From CAYQMF01 sp964418595 (lineage in GTDB: Bacteria; Planctomycetota; UBA1135; UBA2386), in assembly GCA_964418595.1 (NCBI GenBank), contig CAYQMF010000173.1, forward strand, positions 1 to 10,076: 10,076 nucleotides of DNA. Reading direction: 5' to 3'. Below the pieces are notes generated by a model that did no database searches, had not been told where the DNA came from, and saw nothing but the letters and a program-made list of their open reading frames with translations. Shown in pieces: positions 1-7,560 of the stretch. A program made the position numbers and the translations under genes. Numbering within the stretch: position 1 is the stretch's first letter; the number at the start of each line of letters is the position of its first letter.

Positions 1-2454
1 GACGTCTGCCGAGGCGCCCTGCGCGGCGAGGTCGGCGCGCTCGGCGGCGGCCACGGCGGCGGCAAGCGTGCCGGTGTCGGGCGCGGGGCTTTGCAGCAGG
101 TGGCGGGCGAGGGCCAGCGCGGCGGCCACGTCGCGAGGGTCGCGGTCGCTCCAGCGCGCGAGTTCGACCCGCAGCGCTTCGCTCGCCCCTGCCTCCGCGA
201 GCGTCGCCGCGCGACGCTGGTGCACGGCGGGTTCCGCGGGCGCGAGTTCGACCGCCCGCGCCAACGCCGCGAGCGCCTCGTCCATCCGATCCAACCCATC
301 GAGCGCCGTGGCGAGGTCGAACCGGCACACCCAGTCCGCAGGGTCGAGGACCACCGCCTTCTCGAAGTGGGCGAGCGCCAAGAGCCGGTCGCGGGTGCCG
401 AACGCAGTGTCTTCGTGCATCGCGACGAAGCGACCCATGTCGGCGTGCGCGCGCGCGCAGTCGGGCCGACGCGCCAGCCACTGGGCGCAGGCCGCCTGCC
501 ATTGGGGGCTCTCGCACAGCCGCAGGCATCGGATGCGCTGCTCGTGCAGGCGATCGTCGTCGGGCGCCCGCTGCAGCGCGCGCGCGAGCGCGGCGGCGGC
601 CTCGACGAACCGCTTGCTGCGCGCGAGATAGAAGCCGTGATTCGCGTGCGCGACCGCCGAGTCGAGCCCGAGCCGCAGCGCTTCTTCCTGCAGCGCGACC
701 GCCCGCTCCGGATCGAGCAACTGCAGGTTCATGGCCGCGAGGTGCCACGCGTAGGCTTCACGCGGCCAGAGGGCGAGGAGCGCGTCGGCGCACTCGCGGT
801 TCATGGGATGCCGCTCGACCCCGAGCAGCGACGCCCACAGGAAGAACACGGTCGGTCGCGGCACCGGCGCGGCGCGGATGGCGCGCGACAGCCCATCGAT
901 GAGCAGCGCCCGCTGTGCGGCAGGGACCTGGCTCGGCATCGGATCGATGCCGGCCGCGAACACGGCGCGCAGGCCCGCGCCGAGGTCGCCTGCCGGTGTG
1001 GCGTCGATGGATCCAGCGCGCGCCTCGCCACCGAGCAGCAGCTCGACGGCGCGAGCGAGCACCGCGTTCGCTGGGAGATCGCCGGCCGCCGCGATCGCCG
1101 GGAAGCGGCGCATCGCCTCGCGGTCGCGGTGCATCGCGCGGAAGTCGACGCTCGCGAGCAGCAGCGCGCCCTGCAACGCTGGCGCCTCCGGCTGTAGCGC
1201 GCTGGCCCGGTCGAAGGCCGCCTCCGCGCCCGCCCGGTCGCCCAGGGCCGCGGCGATGCAGCCGCGCGCCAGCGCCAGCTCGAACTCGGCGCTGCGGCGC
1301 TGCGCGGCCGCGAAGCGCAGCTCCGGGAGCTGCCATGCGAACACGCCGAGCGTCGCGACGAGCGCCACCGAGACCAACCCGAGGGTCGCGTGCAGCGGGC
1401 GGCGCCGCGCGAACCGACGCACGCGCGTCAGCATCGAGAGCGTGCGCGCCTGCACGGGGCGGAGGTCGAGGAAGGCCTGCAGGTCGTCGGCCAGCGCCGC
1501 GGCGCTCGGGTACCGGCGCGCGGGGTCCTTCTCGATGGCGCGCAGGGTGATCGCCGCGAGATCGGCGGGGATCGCCCGCGCGAAGCGACGCGGGTCGGCC
1601 GGCTCGCTGCCGAGGATGCGGGCGAGGACCACGCGCGTGTCGGCGCCCTCGAAGGGTCGGCACAGCGCGATCGCCTCGTACAGCGTCACGCCCAGCGAGA
1701 ACACGTCGCTGCGCGCATCCAGCGCCTCGCCGCGGACCTGCTCGGGAGACATGTAGTACGGCGTTCCGGCGGCGGCGCCCGGCGCCGTCACGGTGAGGGT
1801 GTCGGGGCCCCGCGCGAGACCGAAGTCACCGAGCACGGCGCGGCCGTCGGCGCGCAGCAGGATGTTCGATGGCTTGACGTCGCGGTGCACGAGGCCATGC
1901 CCGTGCGCGTGGTGCAGCGCCAGGGCGACGTCGCGGATCCGCTCCACCACCGTGCGCAATGACGCGCCCTGATGGCCGCGGTCGCGGAGCGCCGCCAGCT
2001 CGGCGTCGAGGTTGCGGCCCTCGATCAGCTCCATCGCCAGCCACTGCGGGCCATCGAGCGCACCGTCGGCGACGTCGAACACGCTGACGATGCCCGGGTG
2101 CTGCAGCCGGGCGAGGGTGCGCGCCTCGCGCCGGAAGCGGGTGACCGCCGCCGCGTTGGCGGTGTGGTGCGGCGCCAGGACCTTCAAGGCGACCGACCGG
2201 TTCAGGCGCGGATCGCGGGCCTCGTACACCGTGCCCATCGCGCCGCGACCGAGTTCGCGCACGACCGCGTAGTCCCCGATGGTCCGCGCGCCCGCGTCGG
2301 CGGCCGCGGGTTCGAGGTCCTCGGCGAGCATCGGCTCCAGCAGGTCGGCGAGATCGCCATGCTCCGCCAGCAACCGCGCACGGTCGCCGCCGGTGCGCTG
2401 GTGCTCCAGCCAGACGGCCAAGGCCCGCTCGAGCCGCGTGTCGCGTTCGCTCAC
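1..2454 (-). CDS. PknB-type Ser/Thr protein kinase with one TM helix and TPR region (C-terminus cut by window edge)
   Basis: The reading frame is open for 818 codons from GTG at 2454 to the left edge with no stop, so the C-terminus is missing. Residues 1-60 are a helical leader with an LLEPML motif, common before planctomycete kinases. The kinase domain covers about 62-330: glycine loop GRGAMG (69-74), VALK lysine K91, helix-C glutamate E110, catalytic HRDVKPSN (H190, D192), DFG D210, and GTPYYMSPEQ ending at 239. All catalytic residues are present, so an active kinase is expected. A basic stretch (344-352) precedes a membrane helix at about 355-376. After it come TPR-like helical pairs, clearest near 394-430, 560-640 and 690-765, probably extracytoplasmic and used for protein binding. 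An in-frame ATG at 2493 is an alternative start, but its 13 extra codons include AGG, AGA and GTA, unlike the GC-ending codons that follow. Neither start has a clear ribosome binding site. The substrate is unknown. Confidence 0.94.
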   Translation of the reverse strand, partial: MSERDTRLERALAVWLEHQRTGGDRARLLAEHGDLADLLEPMLAEDLEPAAADAGARTIGDYAVVRELGRGAMGTVYEARDPRLNRSVALKVLAPHHTANAAAVTRFRREARTLARLQHPGIVSVFDVADGALDGPQWLAMELIEGRNLDAELAALRDRGHQGASLRTVVERIRDVALALHHAHGHGLVHRDVKPSNILLRADGRAVLGDFGLARGPDTLTVTAPGAAAGTPYYMSPEQVRGEALDARSDVFSLGVTLYEAIALCRPFEGADTRVVLARILGSEPADPRRFARAIPADLAAITLRAIEKDPARRYPSAAALADDLQAFLDLRPVQARTLSMLTRVRRFARRRPLHATLGLVSVALVATLGVFAWQLPELRFAAAQRRSAEFELALARGCIAAALGDRAGAEAAFDRASALQPEAPALQGALLLASVDFRAMHRDREAMRRFPAIAAAGDLPANAVLARAVELLLGGEARAGSIDATPAGDLGAGLRAVFAAGIDPMPSQVPAAQRALLIDGLSRAIRAAPVPRPTVFFLWASLLGVERHPMNRECADALLALWPREAYAWHLAAMNLQLLDPERAVALQEEALRLGLDSAVAHANHGFYLARSKRFVEAAAALARALQRAPDDDRLHEQRIRCLRLCESPQWQAACAQWLARRPDCARAHADMGRFVAMHEDTAFGTRDRLLALAHFEKAVVLDPADWVCRFDLATALDGLDRMDEALAALARAVELAPAEPAVHQRRAATLAEAGASEALRVELARWSDRDPRDVAAALALARHLLQSPAPDTGTLAAAVAAAERADLAAQGASADV

Positions 2455-2520
2455 GCGCGCGGATTCTACGGCCGCGCCCGTTCTCCTCGTCATCCGGCGC
2501 GGCTGCGCGACCGTGCCCGC

Positions 2521-4074
2521 TCAGCAGCCGTTCAGCGCGCGATAGCCAGCTCGCTCCAGAGCGCTGCAGGCCCAGGTCGCGGCGGGCGTGATCGAGTCGC
2601 ACACGCACCTGCCATAACCGCCAGGTGGCGCGGCGACCCCGCACGTGGCGTAGATGGCGTTGATCTGGAGGGCGCAGGCGCCGGCGCGGAGGAGCCGGCC
2701 GACCCACCCGCCCACCGCGCACGCCATGCGAGGCGTGAAGCTCATGCCGCTCATGCTCCCGTTGAAGTAGGCGAACTGAGAGTAGATGCGAGCGCCGAGC
2801 AAGGCAGGATCGCCTGCGATCGGCATGTTGATCGAGCACTGACCGTTGGCATCGACGCCGCCGAACACCGTGACGTCCATCGAGACCCGCAGGTGGCTGC
2901 CCTGCAGGCCCAGCATGGTCAGCTCGATCGGCAATGCCATGCCGAGGTAGGTCTGATCGCTCGCCCCGATGAAACAGACACCCAGACCGGTCGACGGCGG
3001 TGCACCTGCCATGCGCAGGGCAAATCCCTGGTTGCCGAGATCGGGTGACCCATGCGGACGGATGTCGATGGGCTGCGGCCCGCTGGCGACGCCCTTCCAG
3101 TCGTAGAAAGAGACCCTGCCGAGTTCGTACTCGACGAGTGTGTCTGCCACCGCCTGATGCACGGCAGTCGCCAGGATGACGCCGTCTTCCAGCGTGAACG
3201 CAACGCCGCCGGCGACGCCACCGTTGAGGTCAGGAGCGTTGCCGGGCACGGTCACGTCCCCGGTGAACTCGAGTTGCGGAATCGGCTGACCGGTGGCGAT
3301 GTCGACCGCGGTGAAGTGGATGCGACCGCCCACCAACCATGGGTCGTGCTGGCTGAAGTACAGCAGGAAGCGCGCGTACGGGATCCAGGCGAGTCCGTAC
3401 GCTTGCGTGACCGGTGTCGGGAACGCGCGAACCAACCGCCCGTACCGATCGACGAGCACCGTCTGCGACGCGGTGATGTCCGTGAACGCGAATCCGTCGA
3501 ACGGCGAGTTCGTGCGCGGGTCCCAGTCGACCCAGGTGAGCCCGCGCACCGCGGTGATGCCAGACGACTGCGCGGCCTGCGTCACGTCGATCGGCTGCTG
3601 GAACACCCCGGTGATCGTGTCGAACACCTGCACGCGCAGGCTCTCGTCGCCGCCGAACACGTAGCGGCCATCGGTGGTGAGGTCGCGCATGCCCCACGCG
3701 CTGCTGGTGGGCTGGGGCCACGCGTTGCGCACGAGGCGGCTGGCGGCGTCGTACTCGTACAGGCGGTTGGGTTGCTGGCCGGAGTTGCCGCCGGCGACGA
3801 ACAGGCGCCGGCTCGCCCCGTAGCCGACGTACACGGCGCCAGCGATCTGGTTGTCGGGGATGGGGCCCTGGAGAACCTGCTTGCGATACACCCCGCCGAA
3901 GCCGGCCGCGGTGGGCCCCACAGGGAGCGATGCGCCTGGTGCGGGCGGAGCGGCGTCGGTGGCGCTCGCCGACTGCGCCGCGGCGGCGGCGACGAGCAGC
4001 GCGGCGGCCAGCCAGGCAACGCAGCGGGAACTGGAGAGGAGGGGCGGGAAGGCGACGCGATCGGGATGGTTCAT
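2521..4074 (-). CDS. Secreted beta-propeller-like protein with C-terminal beta module and Cys-rich tail, function unknown
   Basis: A 517-residue protein from ATG at 4074 to TGA at 2521. This start puts a signal peptide at the N-terminus: a short basic part, then an Ala/Leu-rich core (19-33) ending in AAAQSASA. The frame stays open upstream, but the extra residues look non-coding and would bury the signal. Residues 60-330 contain repeated blade-like units: VYVGYGASRRLFVAGG, DLTTDGRYVFGGDE, GLTWVDWD, YGLAWIPYARFLLYF and GGVAFTLEDGVILATAV. These suggest a YncE/quinoprotein-like beta-propeller; this is inference, as no catalytic motif is visible. Residues about 360-455 resemble the beta module at the end of the gene at 9117-10025, with the closing pattern IAGDPALLGARIYSQF then SFTPRM. 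A further 62 residues (456-517) hold six cysteines and fit no family I know. It lies 66 bases upstream of the kinase on the same strand, so the two may share a transcript. Confidence 0.82.
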   Translation of the reverse strand: MNHPDRVAFPPLLSSSRCVAWLAAALLVAAAAAQSASATDAAPPAPGASLPVGPTAAGFGGVYRKQVLQGPIPDNQIAGAVYVGYGASRRLFVAGGNSGQQPNRLYEYDAASRLVRNAWPQPTSSAWGMRDLTTDGRYVFGGDESLRVQVFDTITGVFQQPIDVTQAAQSSGITAVRGLTWVDWDPRTNSPFDGFAFTDITASQTVLVDRYGRLVRAFPTPVTQAYGLAWIPYARFLLYFSQHDPWLVGGRIHFTAVDIATGQPIPQLEFTGDVTVPGNAPDLNGGVAGGVAFTLEDGVILATAVHQAVADTLVEYELGRVSFYDWKGVASGPQPIDIRPHGSPDLGNQGFALRMAGAPPSTGLGVCFIGASDQTYLGMALPIELTMLGLQGSHLRVSMDVTVFGGVDANGQCSINMPIAGDPALLGARIYSQFAYFNGSMSGMSFTPRMACAVGGWVGRLLRAGACALQINAIYATCGVAAPPGGYGRCVCDSITPAATWACSALERAGYRALNGC

Positions 4075-4231
4075 GGTGTGTGCACCGGACTCCGCCGGCC
4101 ACCCTCCCAACCGCAGGAACCGAGGCGACCGGTCGCGCACGCGCACGAAGAAGAATGCCGTCCGCGCGAACAGAAGGCGGATGCCGAGTTCGTCCCTCGG
4201 GCCGCACCGCGGACTCCCTATGCTCGATTCC
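4075..4231. promoter_or_regulatory. Divergent intergenic region between propeller protein and metalloprotease
   Basis: These 157 bases separate two divergently read genes, so promoters for both should lie here or inside the gene starts. I found no convincing -35/-10 pair on either strand. A perfect 12-base palindrome lies inside it and is listed separately. Confidence 0.5.
4125..4136. promoter_or_regulatory. Perfect palindrome GCGACCGGTCGC, possible operator
   Basis: Both halves (GCGACC / GGTCGC) match exactly with no spacer. It lies about 50 bases upstream of the minus-strand ATG at 4074 and about 95 bases upstream of the plus-strand ATG at 4232, a suitable place for a shared operator. GC-rich DNA forms such palindromes by chance, so this is only a candidate. 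Confidence 0.25.
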
Positions 4232-6634
4232 ATGCGCATGTCGGCGAGAGCGGGTTCCACGGCGATGCTAGCGACCCTGTTCGCAGTCTTCGGCGCGGAC
4301 CTCCGCGGTCAGGATCAGGCCGAGAAGGACAGGTTCCTCTCGCGGAAGAAGTGGTACGGGTCCTTCACGTTCAGCCTCAAGGGGAACGGCGAGGCGACCC
4401 GCACCGCGGGCAGGCTCCAGTACCGGACTCAGTGGCGATTCCTCCGCGAAGTCACGGGCGTCTTCGAGTTGGATGAAGTCGGCCAGCATCGACCAAAGAG
4501 GTCGAAGACCACGCAGGGCGAAAAAGCCGCAGGCCGCTTCATCAGTTGGGACGCGGCCACGGCCCTGAGCCCCGTCGTGTATCGCGTCAACGACCGGATC
4601 TCGTTCGAGGCGATCCAGGTGGGCGAGATCGCGGCGGAGACCGTGAGCAAGGGCTGCACGCGGCTGGCTGGCACCGGCGTCACACAGATCGGCCGCAAGA
4701 AGGAGCTGTATGCCGACCTGAAGGACCTGGTCTTCGACCTGGATCTCGACGACCTGCAGAGGTGGAACCGGGACCCGGACGCAAAGCCGCTGACCCTGAG
4801 CGGCGAGTACCACGACTTCACGGCGGGCACCGGCGTGCGGAAGGACCGTCGCTATGACCTCGCGCGCTTCGGCATCCGGGGCATCCTGCCGGACATCACG
4901 CCGCTCCTGTCCCAGTTGATGTCGCGCAAGCTCGAGCTGGGGAAGGAGGAACTCGTCGTCACCGCGTCGATGCCGGTGACCGCCTTCCCGCTCATCCCGC
5001 CGCACCCCGGAGACGTGGCGGGCGGCCGCGAACGCTACAACGAGTACAGCACGGTTGGCGGCCAACCCCTGACACTCAGCCTGCACGTCCTCCTTTCGCC
5101 GACGCCGCCTTCGACGGCAAGGTTGCTGCTGAAGCCACCCCCCGACTACGAGACCGCCTGGCGGCCGGAGTGCACGAGCTCGGAAACCGTGCCGGGCAAC
5201 CGTTGTACCGTGCAGTGGCGGATCGAGGAGCAGGGTGGCGATCCGGGCCGGCCGACCGGCGTCAAACGTCTCGCGTTCGTACTGAACAACACCAGCAAGG
5301 AGACTGGCGTTTGCATGAACCGGCCGCAGCGGCCGGTCGAGGCGCCGGACTTCGACCTGAAGATCCCGGCGTCGCGGAACCCGGATCCGGACTACCACCT
5401 TTCGCTGGACGGCCAGGCGGTGGTGATGCGCGGCGCCTGGGTGGCGCAGCGGAAGGGAGAAGTCGCGGTCGACGCGTACGACTCCGGCGCGAGCTGCGTC
5501 CTCGTGGCCTCCGCGGAACTGGAGGACGGCCGCATGCTGACGGGAATCGTCGAAGGCTCGGGCGCCGAAGAGATGCCGATCCCGGATCACGAGCCCGGCA
5601 TCTTCACGATGGCTCGGTGGTGGATGCACGATGTGGCCAAGGACAGGATGGAGGACGTCGACGACGAGAACACTCCGGTGGGCGACGGCCAGCGGGGCGA
5701 TGGCCTGAACGTCTGGCAGGAGTACCGCGGGTTCTGGGTGGGCGGTCAGCGGGAAGGCGGCGATCCCATGACCAAGGACCTGTTCATCCGCAACGAGGCC
5801 GGCATCCTCGCCCAAGGCGGGATCACGTTGTTCGGGAAGACCACCGGGCTGCTGATCCACGACGAACTCGACCAGGCTGATCTGCGCGAAGACCGCGTCA
5901 TCAACGGCAACAAGGGCTCCAAGCCACACCTCGTCGACCAACATGCGCTGCGCCTGTCGTCCAAGTGGACCTTCCTCCGCTTCAACGGGGTCCTGTGCGC
6001 GGTCAGCCTTTCGGCAGCGGTGGCCGGCGCAGCCTATCCCGGTCCGCCGAAGAACAGCTACGAGGTTCGCATCCTCCCGACCGTGCTGCAGTATCAGGGG
6101 GCGGAGGAGCAGGAGTCGAACGGCGTGCGGTTCGACATCGCCCGTGCCGATCGCACGGTCGCGCACGAGCTCGGCCACGCGCTGGGCATCCATCATCACG
6201 GCGAGTCGGAGACCGTTCACAAGCTCGTCTGGGTCAAGAAGGCCTCGGGCGAGATCGTCACGACGCTCGACGGGCAGACGATCACGGTGGAGGACGAGGA
6301 CGGCAGGCCGATGATCGGCGACAGCCTGTTTCCGGGTACCCGTTCGGGGGACGAGCGGCAGATCTGGGTCGGCGAACCGGGCGGCCAGAGCAGCGGCGAC
6401 GAGCTGTGCTTCATGCGCTACGTGACTGCCGAGGCATATCGGCTGCGGACCAACCGGAACCGCCTCTGCTACCACGGTGGTCCGGAGGTACTGGGCAACA
6501 AGCTCTGCAAGGGACAGGAGGGAACCGGTGTGAACCTGCCCTCGCGCACTCCGCAGCCCCGTTACTTCAACGCCCAGGGCGGCGACTGCTGCAAGCACTT
6601 CGTCGTCAGCGACCATTGGGAGAGGGCGAAGTGA
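4232..6634 (+). CDS. Exported metzincin-type zinc metalloprotease
   Basis: An 800-residue protein from ATG at 4232. ATGs at 4220 and 4238 are in frame and also possible; none has a clear ribosome binding site. A signal peptide covers about residues 1-25 (basic MRMSAR, then a hydrophobic core). The zinc site is HELGHALGIHHHGE starting at H645, fitting HExxHxxGxxH: H645, H649 and H655 as zinc ligands and E646 as the catalytic base. GDELCFMRY follows, with M728 as the expected Met-turn. Together these are the hallmarks of metzincins. Upstream, residues 475-501 read DVDDENTPVGDG then GDGLNVWQEYRGF, followed by KDLFIRNE (515-522), an acidic, possibly calcium-binding block I recall from large bacterial secreted proteins of this type. 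Residues 30-470 are beta-rich and of unknown role. The stop overlaps the next start by four bases. The exact peptidase family and the substrate are unknown. A long open frame on the opposite strand is judged a compositional shadow. Confidence 0.9.
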   Translation: MRMSARAGSTAMLATLFAVFGADLRGQDQAEKDRFLSRKKWYGSFTFSLKGNGEATRTAGRLQYRTQWRFLREVTGVFELDEVGQHRPKRSKTTQGEKAAGRFISWDAATALSPVVYRVNDRISFEAIQVGEIAAETVSKGCTRLAGTGVTQIGRKKELYADLKDLVFDLDLDDLQRWNRDPDAKPLTLSGEYHDFTAGTGVRKDRRYDLARFGIRGILPDITPLLSQLMSRKLELGKEELVVTASMPVTAFPLIPPHPGDVAGGRERYNEYSTVGGQPLTLSLHVLLSPTPPSTARLLLKPPPDYETAWRPECTSSETVPGNRCTVQWRIEEQGGDPGRPTGVKRLAFVLNNTSKETGVCMNRPQRPVEAPDFDLKIPASRNPDPDYHLSLDGQAVVMRGAWVAQRKGEVAVDAYDSGASCVLVASAELEDGRMLTGIVEGSGAEEMPIPDHEPGIFTMARWWMHDVAKDRMEDVDDENTPVGDGQRGDGLNVWQEYRGFWVGGQREGGDPMTKDLFIRNEAGILAQGGITLFGKTTGLLIHDELDQADLREDRVINGNKGSKPHLVDQHALRLSSKWTFLRFNGVLCAVSLSAAVAGAAYPGPPKNSYEVRILPTVLQYQGAEEQESNGVRFDIARADRTVAHELGHALGIHHHGESETVHKLVWVKKASGEIVTTLDGQTITVEDEDGRPMIGDSLFPGTRSGDERQIWVGEPGGQSSGDELCFMRYVTAEAYRLRTNRNRLCYHGGPEVLGNKLCKGQEGTGVNLPSRTPQPRYFNAQGGDCCKHFVVSDHWERAK
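6618..6626 (+). promoter_or_regulatory. Ribosome binding site GGGAGAGGG for the coupled lipoprotein gene
   Basis: This purine-rich stretch lies four bases before GTG at 6631 and inside the last codons of the metalloprotease gene. It is the best Shine-Dalgarno-like site in the window. It supports the GTG start and the GTGA overlap. Confidence 0.65.
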
Positions 6635-7521
6635 GCCACCTGACGGCGATCACTGCGGCGCTCGCGATCCTGACCTCGGCCTGTGGCGGGAAGGACCTTG
6701 CGTCGGTTCCCGCTGCGCTGGTGACGGCTCCGGCGCCTGGCGAGTCGACGGCTCAGACGGCGTCGACGTCACCACCCGAACTGGTTCCGCCACCGGCTGA
6801 GGTCCAGGTCCGGCCGGTCCGGCTGACGGTGCGGCTCAACGAGGCACCGGAGGCGACGGTGTCGCCGGGCTGGCCGGTCGTGATCGAAGTCGGGCTCCGG
6901 TTGCGGACCGCGGCCGGTCCGTCGCTGACGTTGGCGAATCCCGCCGGCGCGTGGACCGACTCGCTGCGCCTGGAATGCGTCGGGCCCGACGGCAAGGACC
7001 GCGCGGCGCTGTTCCGCCCCGTGGCCACGGCGGCGAAGAGCCTGGAACTCGCGCCCGGACGCTCCGGCGTCGCATCGTGGGTGCTGGAGGCGGTCGATCC
7101 GGCGTCGCTGCCGGAGGGCAGGCACGTGATCCGCGTCCGGCTGGACGCGACGAAGCTCGCGGGTGCCGTGCCCACGGGGTTGTCCTCCGAGGACGCCGTC
7201 CTGACCGTGGCGCCGCCGGCGGCTGAGACACCGCAGTCGGCCCAGGAGCTGTGCCTCGCGCGGATGTCGGCGGCGTTCCTGGTGAAGGATCCCGCCAAGG
7301 CACTGGCAGCGGGCGACGCGTATCTCGCCGGTCGGCCGAAGGACGTGCCGGTGCGCCTGCTGTCCGGTCGGATCCTGCGCGCGCAGGACCGCAAGGCGGA
7401 GGCGCTGGCTGCGTACGAGGCGGCGTTGGCCGCGGCCGAAGAGCAGCGCACGCCGCACGACGAGACGTTCCCGATCCACGAACTCGTCCTCGAACTGCGC
7501 CGCGAACTGCGCCCGAAGTAG
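6631..7521 (+). CDS. Probable lipoprotein with beta domain and TPR-like C-terminus, function unknown
   Basis: A 296-residue protein starting at GTG 6631. The start is fixed by the ribosome binding site before it and by the four-base overlap with the preceding stop. The N-terminus has a hydrophobic stretch (4-17) ending in LTSAC, so C18 is the likely lipidated cysteine. Thr at -3 is less usual than Leu, so plain secretion is possible. Residues 25-58 are a Pro/Ala/Thr-rich linker. Residues 60-195 look like a beta-sandwich-type domain (VRLTVRLN, WPVVIEVGLRL, GRHVIRVRLD). Residues 205-270 form helical pairs of TPR type (KALAAGDAYLAGRP, RILRAQDRKAEALAAYEAAL). Coupling to the metalloprotease suggests the two act together, for example as partner, anchor or inhibitor, but nothing in the sequence decides between these. 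I do not recognise the family. Confidence 0.86.
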   Translation: MSHLTAITAALAILTSACGGKDLASVPAALVTAPAPGESTAQTASTSPPELVPPPAEVQVRPVRLTVRLNEAPEATVSPGWPVVIEVGLRLRTAAGPSLTLANPAGAWTDSLRLECVGPDGKDRAALFRPVATAAKSLELAPGRSGVASWVLEAVDPASLPEGRHVIRVRLDATKLAGAVPTGLSSEDAVLTVAPPAAETPQSAQELCLARMSAAFLVKDPAKALAAGDAYLAGRPKDVPVRLLSGRILRAQDRKAEALAAYEAALAAAEEQRTPHDETFPIHELVLELRRELRPK

Positions 7522-7556
7522 CGGCAGCGACAGGCCTCGGCGGCCTTGTCTGCCGC
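7521..7556. terminator. Hairpin between convergent genes, likely bidirectional terminator
   Basis: The outer stem GCGGCAG (7521-7527) pairs fully with CTGCCGC (7550-7556). Inside it, ACA/TGT and GGCC/GGCC pair with small bulges around a five-base loop. It fills the gap between the plus-strand stop (7519-7521) and the minus-strand stop (7561-7563). There is no T-tract on either side, so intrinsic termination is not certain. Confidence 0.5.
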
Positions 7557-7560
7557 CGGC

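Noticed and set aside
449..459. Run of alternating GC (cgcgcgcgc) as a possible repeat or Z-DNA site
   Set aside because: Short, inside kinase coding sequence, and explained by Arg/Ala codons.
91..1197. Long plus-strand open frame opposite the kinase gene
   Set aside because: Arg-rich and low in complexity with no motif; the minus strand encodes a full kinase plus TPR region here.
758..1663. 301-codon minus-strand frame overlapping the kinase gene in another phase
   Set aside because: Dominated by Arg, Ala, Gly and Pro, typical of out-of-frame reading of GC-rich coding DNA.
3851..4231. N-terminal extension of the metalloprotease frame
   Set aside because: It overlaps the propeller gene start on the other strand and has no signal or domain; a signal peptide begins at 4232.
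4268..6616. A 782-codon open frame on the minus strand opposite the metalloprotease
   Set aside because: It mirrors the real gene codon by codon, is rich in Arg, Ala, Val and Leu, and shows no domain, while the plus-strand frame has a signal peptide and a complete zinc motif.
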